A DNA stretch of 6,555 nt from Clostridiales bacterium. Lineage in GTDB: Bacteria > Bacillota > Clostridia > Lachnospirales > WQUN01. The stretch spans positions 1 through 6,555 of the forward strand of contig JAISWA010000173.1 of the NCBI GenBank assembly GCA_031271275.1, written 5' to 3'. The notes under the pieces were generated by a model. The model was not told the origin of the DNA. It was given only the letters and a program-made list of their open reading frames with translations, and ran no database searches. Position numbers and translations under genes: made by a program. Positions within the stretch are counted from its first letter, which is position 1. Each line of letters begins with the position of its first letter. Below, piece after piece: positions 1 to 4,775 of the stretch.

Positions 1-27
1 GACAGCCGGCGTGACCGTCATTATAAT
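1..27 (+). promoter_or_regulatory. Promoter of the tRNA-Gln gene (-35 box cut by the window edge)
   Basis: A perfect -10 box, TATAAT, lies at 22-27, 12 nt before the first base of the tRNA. The window opens with GACA; if the two preceding bases are TT, this is a consensus TTGACA with an ideal 17-nt spacer. The -10 box is seen directly; the -35 box is only inferred because two bases are missing. A strong constitutive promoter would suit a stable RNA gene. Confidence 0.7.
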
Positions 28-39
28 GCGTAATTGCGT

Positions 40-111
40 TGGGCAGTCGCCAAGCGGTAAGGCAATGGACTCTGACTCCATCATCCGGGGGTTCAAATCC
101 CTCCTGCCTAG
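40..111 (+). tRNA. tRNA-Gln, anticodon CTG
   Basis: A full cloverleaf can be drawn. The acceptor stem pairs 40-46 with 104-110 (one G-U pair) and G111 is the discriminator base. The D arm contains the GCCAAGCGGTAAGGC pattern typical of glutamine tRNAs. The anticodon stem is 65-69/77-81 with loop CTCTGAC, giving anticodon CTG at 72-74, which reads CAG codons. The T arm is 87-91/99-103 with loop TTCAAAT. No CCA is encoded after the discriminator base, so CCA must be added by nucleotidyltransferase. A promoter lies just upstream and a small terminator just downstream, so the gene looks monocistronic at its 3' side. Confidence 0.96.
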
Positions 112-124
112 TGGGAAAAGTACA

Positions 125-146
125 AAGCGGCTACGCCGCTTGTTTT
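125..146 (+). terminator. Probable intrinsic terminator of the tRNA-Gln gene
   Basis: A perfect 7-bp stem, AAGCGGC (125-131) with GCCGCTT (135-141) around a 3-nt loop, is followed by GTTTT. The short U tract makes it weaker than the terminator at 232-275, so some transcripts may continue into the inverted repeat downstream. Confidence 0.65.
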
Positions 147-155
147 CCGCAATTC

Positions 156-229
156 GTCATAGGAAACTGCACCTTACGCGTTCCGTTGGCTTCAAAACGG
201 AACGCTATAATCAAGCAGTTTCCTATGAC
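156..229. repeat. Nested 74-nt inverted repeat of unknown function
   Basis: Two perfect inverted repeats are nested. The outer arms are 15 bp (156-170, GTCATAGGAAACTGC, with 215-229). The inner arms are 10 bp (178-187, GCGTTCCGTT, with 196-205) around an 8-nt loop. The arms are separated by asymmetric linkers of 7 and 9 nt. The whole can fold as one long interrupted hairpin on either strand. There is no U tract directly after it and no flanking direct repeat that I can see. It may be a palindromic intergenic repeat or MITE-like element, or a structured RNA made from either strand. I do not recognise the family. Confidence 0.75.
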
Positions 230-231
230 AT

Positions 232-275
232 AAAAAAGAACCGGCGTTCAATATATGAGCTCCGGTTCTTTTTTT
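232..275. terminator. Bidirectional intrinsic terminator between tRNA-Gln and the ThuA-family gene
   Basis: The arms AAAAAAGAACCGG (232-244) and its exact complement (262-274) form a stem of 13 bp with a 17-nt loop. The stem ends in a run of seven T on the plus strand (269-275) and has six A at its left end, giving a U tract on the minus strand too. It lies immediately 3' of the minus-strand ThuA-family stop codon at 278-280, so it would end that transcript and also stop read-through from the tRNA side. Confidence 0.9.
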
Positions 276-277
276 GT

Positions 278-1009
278 TTAAACGCGGAAACCGTACTTCC
301 CTTCCGGCGGCGTTTTTTGTTCGTCGTATAATATTTCGGGGAAGCCGGGGGGCGCCGCCCACTTCGCCGCGTTTACGAGTATTCGCTGTATCTCGGGCAT
401 ATAATAAATGGGGTAGCTTTCATGCCCCGGGCTGAAAAAGAAAATTTTCCCGCCGCCCCGGGTGAACGTGCATCCGCTGCGAAACACTTCCCCGCCTTCG
501 TACCAACTTATAAAAAGCAGCTCCTCCGGCGCGGGTATGTGGAAAAATTCCCCGTACATCTCCGACTTCGGGATATCGAAATATTCCGGGACCCCTTCCG
601 TGATGGGATGGTGGTGGGCGATTTTCCAAACGCGCTCGCGCTCGCCGATTTCGCGCCAGCGCAGCTTGTTCGTTTCCGTCCCCAACAGCCTTTGGAAAAT
701 TTTTGAGGCGTGGCCGGAATGCAAAACGATTAAGCCCATTCCGGAAAGCACGCGCTTATGTACCCGCTCCGCCGTTTCTTCCGATACGAGATGGTGAAAG
801 CAATGCCCCCACCAAAGCAGTACGTCGGTATTTCTTAAAATTTCTTCGCTCATCCCCTGCTCCGGCTGCTCCAGTGAAACGGCGCGAACCGTTTTAAAAT
901 TGTTCGAGTTCGATAAAAATTCCGCAATCGCGTTGTGCAAGCCCTGCGGATACGCGCCGAGCGCGTCGCCTGTTTCGCACCAAACGGTGACGTTGATTGA
1001 TTTTTCCAT
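278..1009 (-). CDS. ThuA domain-containing protein
   Basis: This 243-residue protein matches the ThuA family along its whole length. The ThuA fold resembles class I glutamine amidotransferases. Family-typical blocks are visible: YPQGLHNAI (20-28), DVLLWWGHCFHHLV (62-75), a GLIVLHSGHASKIF block (92-105), EMYGEFF (150-156), FISWYEGGEVFRSGCTF (166-182) and FFSPGHESYP (191-200). ThuA was named for trehalose utilisation in rhizobia, where it works with the oxidoreductase ThuB in disaccharide breakdown; no thuB or sugar transporter lies in this window, so the substrate here is unknown. There is no signal peptide, so it should be cytoplasmic. AAGGAG (minus strand, 1019-1024) stands 9 nt before the ATG and supports this start. 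The gene is divergent from glyA and convergent with the tRNA, so it probably forms its own transcription unit, ended by the hairpin at 232-275. Confidence 0.9.
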   Translation of the reverse strand: MEKSINVTVWCETGDALGAYPQGLHNAIAEFLSNSNNFKTVRAVSLEQPEQGMSEEILRNTDVLLWWGHCFHHLVSEETAERVHKRVLSGMGLIVLHSGHASKIFQRLLGTETNKLRWREIGERERVWKIAHHHPITEGVPEYFDIPKSEMYGEFFHIPAPEELLFISWYEGGEVFRSGCTFTRGGGKIFFFSPGHESYPIYYMPEIQRILVNAAKWAAPPGFPEILYDEQKTPPEGKYGFRV

Positions 1010-1042
1010 TCAAAGAATCTCCTTTTTTATCCGGCTTACGCT

Positions 1043-1071
1043 ATTTTACGGTTGAGGCGGGGAATTAACAA
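1043..1071 (-). promoter_or_regulatory. Candidate promoter of the ThuA-family gene
   Basis: On the minus strand, TTGTTA (1066-1071) and TAAAAT (1043-1048) are separated by 17 nt and match the sigma-A consensus at 4 and 5 of 6 positions. The -10 box is 33 nt upstream of the start codon. The -35 box falls inside the inverted repeat at 1067-1085. Confidence 0.5.
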
Positions 1072-1085
1072 GTGCGCCGCTTGTT
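1067..1085. promoter_or_regulatory. Inverted repeat between divergent promoters, possible operator
   Basis: AACAAG (1067-1072) and CTTGTT (1080-1085) form a perfect 6+6 inverted repeat with a 7-nt spacer. It overlaps the candidate -35 box of the ThuA-family promoter and ends 9 nt before the -10 box of the glyA promoter. A protein bound here could affect both genes. The repeat is seen; its role as an operator is inferred. Confidence 0.35.
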
Positions 1086-1091
1086 TATGTT

Positions 1092-1100
1092 TGGTATAAT
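1092..1100 (+). promoter_or_regulatory. Extended -10 promoter of glyA
   Basis: TGGTATAAT (1092-1100) is a perfect TATAAT box with the TGN extension. No good -35 box is found 16-18 nt upstream, which is typical of extended -10 promoters. Transcription would start near 1107, leaving a leader of about 55 nt before the glyA start codon. Confidence 0.6.
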
Positions 1101-1162
1101 ACCGCAAAATATCGCGTTAAAAATTGAGCGCGTACATATTTTAAAAAGGAGCGTATATATTT

Positions 1163-2401
1163 ATGTATGATTACCGTGAAATACTGCGCAGCGACCCGGA
1201 GGTGGCGGACGCGATTGCCCTTGAGGGTATCCGTCAGCGCAATCATATTGAGTTAATCGCGTCGGAAAATTTTGTTTCGGAAGCCGTAATGGCGGCGATG
1301 GGTTCCCCGCTGACCAACAAATACGCGGAAGGTTACCCCGGTAAAAGGTATTATGGCGGATGTTACGCGGTAGACGTAGCGGAACAGCTCGCCATTGACC
1401 GCGCGAAAAAATTGTTCAATTGCGACCACGCGAACGTACAGCCCCATTCCGGCGCGCAGGCGAACATGGCGGTATATTTCGCGGCGCTTACGCCCGGCGA
1501 CACGGTTATGGGAATGAACCTTGCCCACGGCGGGCACTTGACTCACGGAAGCCCCGTTAACATTTCGGGCAAATATTTTAACATTGTGCCCTACGGCGTG
1601 GACAAAGAAACCGGATACATCAATTACGACGAAATGCGCAAAATAGCGGTTGAAAATAAACCGAAGCTGATTGTGGCAGGGGCGAGCGCTTACCCGCGTA
1701 TCATCGATTTCGAGCGCTGCCGCGCCATCGCGGACGAAGTCGGCGCGATGCTGATGGTAGACATGGCGCACATCGCGGGTCTGGTTGCCACAGGGCATCA
1801 CCCAAGCCCGGTACCCCACGCGCATTTTGTCACCTCCACCACCCACAAGACTTTGCGCGGCCCCCGGGGCGGGCTGATACTTTGCGGCGAAGATAAAGCC
1901 GCCGCGGTGGACAAAGCCATTTTCCCCGGAACGCAGGGCGGGCCGTTGATGCACATTATCGCGGCAAAGGCGGTGGCGTTCGGGGAAGCGCTGCGGGAGG
2001 ATTTTTCCGCGTACATCGCGCAGGTGCTTAAAAACGCGAAAGCGTTGGCGCGGCGACTGACGGAGCACGGGTTTAACCTTGTTTCCGGCGGGACGGACAA
2101 CCATCTTATGTTGGTGGACTTGCAAAACATGGACATCACCGGCAAGGAAGCGGAAAAAAGACTGGATACCGTGGGCGTGACCTGCAATAAGAACGAAATT
2201 CCCTTTGACCCGCGGAAACCCTTTGTCACAAGCGGAATAAGGCTCGGAACGCCCGCGATGACCACCCGTGGCATGAAAGAGCGGGAAATGGACGAGATCG
2301 CGGATGTGATAGCCATGATTATAAAGGATTATGACAACTCGCAGGACAAGGCGCGGGAAATGGTGACGCGGTTGGTGGAGCAATACCCAATATATAAGTA
2401 G
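1163..2401 (+). CDS. glyA: Serine hydroxymethyltransferase
   Basis: This PLP enzyme interconverts serine plus tetrahydrofolate with glycine plus 5,10-methylenetetrahydrofolate, and is the main cytoplasmic source of one-carbon units. The length (412 residues) is standard for bacterial GlyA. Visible hallmarks are ELIASENF (around 30-37), the YAEGYPGKRYYGG block (54-66), QPHSGAQAN (93-101), D200 and H203 in MVDMAHIAGL, which contact the cofactor ring, the PLP Schiff-base lysine K229 in TTHKTLRGPRGG, and R360 in SGIRLGTPAMTTRG, which holds the substrate carboxylate. AAGGAG at 1146-1151 precedes the ATG by 11 nt. It is followed after only 12 nt by the glycine-rich membrane protein gene, with no terminator between them, so the two are probably co-transcribed. 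Nothing is truncated or missing. Confidence 0.98.
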   Translation: MYDYREILRSDPEVADAIALEGIRQRNHIELIASENFVSEAVMAAMGSPLTNKYAEGYPGKRYYGGCYAVDVAEQLAIDRAKKLFNCDHANVQPHSGAQANMAVYFAALTPGDTVMGMNLAHGGHLTHGSPVNISGKYFNIVPYGVDKETGYINYDEMRKIAVENKPKLIVAGASAYPRIIDFERCRAIADEVGAMLMVDMAHIAGLVATGHHPSPVPHAHFVTSTTHKTLRGPRGGLILCGEDKAAAVDKAIFPGTQGGPLMHIIAAKAVAFGEALREDFSAYIAQVLKNAKALARRLTEHGFNLVSGGTDNHLMLVDLQNMDITGKEAEKRLDTVGVTCNKNEIPFDPRKPFVTSGIRLGTPAMTTRGMKEREMDEIADVIAMIIKDYDNSQDKAREMVTRLVEQYPIYK

Positions 2402-2405
2402 GGAG
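2400..2405 (+). promoter_or_regulatory. Ribosome binding site that selects the start of the glycine-rich protein
   Basis: AGGGAG overlaps the last two bases of the glyA stop codon. It is 8 nt before the ATG at 2414 but only 2 nt before the ATG at 2408, and it overlaps the GTG at 2405. Spacing therefore favours 2414. Confidence 0.6.
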
Positions 2406-2413
2406 TGATGCAT

Positions 2414-3514
2414 ATGGCGCGTGGCGGAGGCGGCGGAGGCGGCCGAAGCGGCGGTTTTGGCGGCGGCGGAGGGGGACGCAGCGGCGGCTTTAGGGGCGGC
2501 GGAAGCAGCGGAGGTTTCCGGGGCGGCGGAGGAAGAAGCTCCGGCGGTTTTGGCGGCGGCGAGCACCGTTCCGGCGGCTTTGGCGGGTTCGGCATGGGCG
2601 GCTTTTCGAGACCGCATGTGACACACCACCACCATCACGGCGGCGGTTGGGGCGGCGGCCCGCGCAGGTTTTATGGCGGCGGTGGCTGCGGCTCAGGCCT
2701 GTTCGGCGTGGTATTCGTGGTCATCGTTCTTATCTTCCTATTGCGTGCCGGGGGCAGCAGCATACTTTTCTCGTCCGGTTCGTCCTACTCGTTCAGTTCC
2801 GGAGATACGGTGGCATCCACAAAAGAGCGAACCCCGCTTTCCGCGGGCTCCGTTACCGAAACGGATTATATTACCGATTTAACGCGTTTTATCAGCAGCA
2901 AATCCACCGCCGAAAACGGGATGAAGAAATTTTTCCAACGCACCGGCATACAGCCGCATCTGTATATTACAGACGCCGTGAACGGCTCCGAAACGCCTTC
3001 CGATTCGGAACTCGACGCGTTTACCGCCGCGCTGTACGGTGAGCTGTTCAGCGACCAGGCGCATTTTTTAGTCGTTATGTTGGAGAATTATTCAAACGAC
3101 GATTATGTTTTCTGGTATAAGAACGGCGCTCAGGTTGATTCTATAATGGATACGGAAGCGTTGGAAATATTCAATACCGTTTTTGGCAGGTATTATTATG
3201 ACAACAGCCTGTCCGCCGACCAATTTGTCAGCCGCGTTTTCGACGAGTCTAGCGCGGCGATTATGGGCGGGGCGAACAATGCGTCCGGCGGCGGCGCTTT
3301 CGGCGGCAGGACCGTGTTGATTGTGCTGCTTATCGTAGGCGGCGTTGTGGCGGTTCTCTTTCTGCTCTTTACCTGGTGGAACAAGTCAAAACAGCAAAAG
3401 AAGCTTGAGGACGAACGAACGGAGCGTATTTTAAACTCCGATTTGGAAACTTTCGGCGACGCCCATTTAGAGAAGTTGGAAGAAAAGTACGAGAGCAACG
3501 ATAACGATAAATAA
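2414..3514 (+). CDS. Two-pass membrane protein with Gly-rich, His-run N-terminus and TPM-like domain
   Basis: This 366-residue protein has four parts. Residues 1-95 are extremely glycine-rich, with repeated RSGGF or SSGGF units at about 11, 22, 31, 42 and 52, an isolated histidine (H68) and a run of five histidines (71-75). A first membrane helix follows (about 96-110). Residues 147-285 form a compact domain whose pattern (FFQRTGIQPHLYITDA, then DQAHFLVVMLENY, then VFWYKNG) resembles the TPM fold of YgcG/TPM_phosphatase proteins; this assignment is an inference. After a small Gly-rich linker a second helix (300-321) leads to a highly charged tail. Arg at 84-85 and the Lys-rich stretch after helix 2 suggest both ends are cytoplasmic and the TPM-like domain is outside. 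The next gene is pspA, and TPM-type membrane proteins are known neighbours of PspA. A role in envelope-stress sensing or membrane anchoring of PspA is plausible but not shown. Two upstream in-frame starts (2405 and 2408) are less likely. Confidence 0.85.
   Translation: MARGGGGGGGRSGGFGGGGGGRSGGFRGGGSSGGFRGGGGRSSGGFGGGEHRSGGFGGFGMGGFSRPHVTHHHHHGGGWGGGPRRFYGGGGCGSGLFGVVFVVIVLIFLLRAGGSSILFSSGSSYSFSSGDTVASTKERTPLSAGSVTETDYITDLTRFISSKSTAENGMKKFFQRTGIQPHLYITDAVNGSETPSDSELDAFTAALYGELFSDQAHFLVVMLENYSNDDYVFWYKNGAQVDSIMDTEALEIFNTVFGRYYYDNSLSADQFVSRVFDESSAAIMGGANNASGGGAFGGRTVLIVLLIVGGVVAVLFLLFTWWNKSKQQKKLEDERTERILNSDLETFGDAHLEKLEEKYESNDNDK
2417..2692 (+). repeat. GGC-rich low-complexity tract encoding RSGGF-type repeats
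   Basis: About 275 bases of mostly GGC/GGA/GGG codons encode the glycine-rich head of the membrane protein. RSGGF-like units recur every 9-11 residues, interrupted by a His-rich segment near 2615-2640. The tract makes long open frames in other phases, including a proline-rich one on the minus strand, which are not genes. Such a tract is prone to slippage and length variation between strains. Confidence 0.8.
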
Positions 3515-3543
3515 CGGCGGGGAAATCCGTTGTTTAATTAAGA

Positions 3544-3549
3544 AAGGGG
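3544..3549 (+). promoter_or_regulatory. Ribosome binding site that selects the pspA start
   Basis: AAGGGG ends 7 nt before the ATG at 3557 but only 1 nt before the ATG at 3551. The protein from 3557 begins MGILSRF, the normal N-terminus of PspA proteins, which agrees. Confidence 0.7.
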
Positions 3550-3556
3550 AATGAAC

Positions 3557-4237
3557 ATGGGAATTTTATCAAGATTTGCGGACATTATATCTTCCAATGT
3601 CAACGCGCTGCTTGACAAGGCGGAGGACCCGTCAAAAATGGTGGACCAATACCTGCGTAAAATGGCGGAGGACTTGGCGGACGTCAAGACGGAAACCGCC
3701 GCGGTAATGGCGGAAGAAAGCCGGTCTAAGCGTCTTGTGGACGAAAATGAGAAGGAAATCGCGAAGTATACCGGTCTCGCGAAGAAGGCGCTGCTTTCGC
3801 AAAACGAGGACGACGCGCGGGTATTCCTGACCAAAAAGCAAACCCTTGAGACGACGGGTGCGGGCTTGCAAATGTCTTACGCCGTCGCCCACGAGAACGC
3901 GGTAAAAATGCGCCAGATGCACGACAAACTGGTGCGCGATATCAACGATTTAAAATCGCGCCAGCAGGTAATCAAGGCGAAGGCTTCCGTAGCGAAGACG
4001 CAGGACCGTATCAATCAGCTTACCGCGGCGGATAAAGCCGAAGGTTCCATGGCGGCGTTCGACCGGATGGAAGAAAGGGTCAACCGCAGCCTCGACGAAG
4101 TAAACGCCCGGGCGGAACTGGATTCCAAGCCCGTGGACGAAGCGCAGGCGTTGGAAAATAAATACAAAAGCTCGGACATCGACGAGTCCGTAAACGACGA
4201 ACTTGCCGCGATGAAAGCGCAGCTCGGGATAAACTGA
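3557..4237 (+). CDS. pspA: PspA/IM30 family membrane-stress protein
   Basis: This 226-residue protein belongs to the PspA/IM30/Vipp1 (ESCRT-III-like) family, which assembles on the cytoplasmic face of the membrane and preserves its integrity under stress. The N-terminus MGILSRFADIISSNVNALL can form the membrane-inserting amphipathic helix, followed by the signature LLDKAEDPSKMVDQYLRKM (18-36). A long charged helical region with coiled-coil character covers about 25-155, and a second helical part covers about 165-222. Length is normal for the family. It has no membrane segment or signal peptide. It follows the TPM-like membrane protein by 42 nt with no convincing terminator or promoter between them, so the two are probably co-expressed, and that protein may be its membrane partner. 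There is no pspF or liaRS regulator in the window. The start at 3557 is chosen from the ribosome binding site and the family N-terminus. Confidence 0.95.
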   Translation: MGILSRFADIISSNVNALLDKAEDPSKMVDQYLRKMAEDLADVKTETAAVMAEESRSKRLVDENEKEIAKYTGLAKKALLSQNEDDARVFLTKKQTLETTGAGLQMSYAVAHENAVKMRQMHDKLVRDINDLKSRQQVIKAKASVAKTQDRINQLTAADKAEGSMAAFDRMEERVNRSLDEVNARAELDSKPVDEAQALENKYKSSDIDESVNDELAAMKAQLGIN

Positions 4238-4261
4238 GGCGTGCTTTGTCGATATAAAAAT

Positions 4262-4289
4262 TTGACAATTGCTTTTCCGCTGTGATTAA
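4262..4289 (+). promoter_or_regulatory. Candidate promoter of the cobalamin-controlled unit
   Basis: A perfect -35 box, TTGACA, lies at 4262-4267. The best -10 is GATTAA (4284-4289) with a TG extension at 4281-4282 and a 16-nt spacer; it matches only 3 of 6 positions. Transcription would begin near 4296, just before the riboswitch, which is the expected place. Confidence 0.5.
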
Positions 4290-4307
4290 CTAAGGGAGAA
4301 TTGAATA

Positions 4308-4576
4308 CTCCGAAGTGTTCCGGCGGCTTACGTATTTATCGGGTAATAAACGAGAAGGAGGCTGCCGTCCGGATTTACTGGGAACGCGGAAAGCGCCTTC
4401 TTTTTTTGCTTAACCGCACGGTACCGCCACTGTATGCGCGTATACCAAGCGCGATGACGAAAGTCAGCCACTGTTTTGGCAACCTCTCATAGAGGCTGCG
4501 TTTTACGGTAAGGCAGCGCTTGGGTTGCGGAACGCCATGTTTCGCGAACGCGCGAGTCAGGAGACCGGCTTCGGTT
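4308..4576 (+). ncRNA. Cobalamin riboswitch aptamer
   Basis: The conserved pieces occur in the right order: GGGAA (4380-4384), ACGGTACCGCCACTGTA (4419-4435) with the core GCCACTG at 4426-4432, a TGAC-GAAA-GTCA hairpin (4455-4466) running into a second GCCACTG (4467-4473), and the B12 box AGTCAGGAGACCGGC (4555-4569). CCGAAG (4310-4315) pairs with CTTCGG (4569-4574) to close the aptamer. Supporting helices are CGGCGGC/GCTGCCG (4321-4327/4361-4367), CCTCT/AGAGG (4483-4487/4491-4495) and GCTGC/GCAGC (4495-4499/4513-4517). Binding of adenosylcobalamin or another cobalamin would normally shut off the gene downstream, here the exported CbiK-like protein. The outer limits are approximate. Confidence 0.93.
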
Positions 4577-4579
4577 TTT

Positions 4580-4647
4580 AACAAAGGCTGATTCAGTGCG
4601 TAATGTCTTTGTTGGTTTAGCGGAAACCTGCGAGTACAGGTTTTGCT
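4580..4647 (+). other. Two extra hairpins between the aptamer and the terminator
   Basis: AACAAAG (4580-4586) pairs with CTTTGTT (4607-4613). Then AAACCTG (4624-4630) pairs perfectly with CAGGTTT (4637-4643) around a 6-nt loop, and AGC/GCT (4619-4621/4645-4647) extends this stem beyond a small bulge. They belong to the leader of the chelatase gene. They may be spacers that help folding, or part of the switch; no known motif is recognised. Confidence 0.55.
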
Positions 4648-4651
4648 ATGG

Positions 4652-4674
4652 CTTCGTGAAAATCGGTCACGGGG
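4652..4674 (+). promoter_or_regulatory. Candidate antiterminator hairpin of the riboswitch
   Basis: CTTCGTGA (4652-4659) can pair with TCACGGGG (4667-4674), giving 8 bp including two G-U pairs with a 7-nt loop. The 3' arm takes up six bases of the 5' arm of the terminator at 4669-4694, so the two hairpins cannot coexist. The pairing is seen; its regulatory use is inferred. Confidence 0.45.
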
Positions 4675-4702
4675 ACGCTTATTGGCGTTCCCGTTTTATT
4701 TT
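4669..4702 (+). terminator. Intrinsic terminator in the riboswitch expression platform
   Basis: ACGGGGACGC (4669-4678) pairs with GCGTTCCCGT (4685-4694; one G-U pair) around a 6-nt loop, followed by TTTATTTT. It lies about 95 nt after the B12 box and 73 nt before the start codon of the chelatase gene, the position of a transcription-attenuating riboswitch terminator. Confidence 0.85.
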
Positions 4703-4775
4703 GCGCGAACCCGACGCGCAGCGGATTTGCTCACGAAAAGTTTTACCAATATTAATTCATAAAAAAGGAGAAAGT

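Noticed and set aside
11..331. Plus-strand open frame of 106 codons at the left edge
   Set aside because: It crosses the tRNA gene, two terminators and the nested inverted repeat.
2329..2595. Minus-strand proline-rich open frame
   Set aside because: It is the antisense reading of the glycine-codon tract; the proline runs follow from GGC/CCG composition.
1253..2638. Long minus-strand open frame (461 codons) opposite glyA
   Set aside because: It lies antisense to a full-length, fully conserved glyA, its translation resembles no family, and its low-complexity start is only the complement of the GGC tract.
2414..2692. Idea that the glycine-rich protein is next to glyA because of glycine supply
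   Set aside because: The link is attractive but nothing in the sequence supports it; no glycine riboswitch is present upstream and adjacency alone is weak evidence.
3513..3531. Small hairpin AACGG/CCGTT between the membrane protein gene and pspA
   Set aside because: It has only 5 bp with a 9-nt loop and no proper U tract, so it is unlikely to terminate transcription.
4301..4492. Small plus-strand open frame of 63 codons
   Set aside because: It falls wholly within the cobalamin riboswitch aptamer, whose conserved motifs explain the sequence.
4596..4775. In-frame 60-residue N-terminal extension of the CbiK-like protein
   Set aside because: It would be translated from the riboswitch expression platform including the terminator, has no ribosome binding site, and would bury the signal peptide. 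The start at 4776 has a good AAGGAG.
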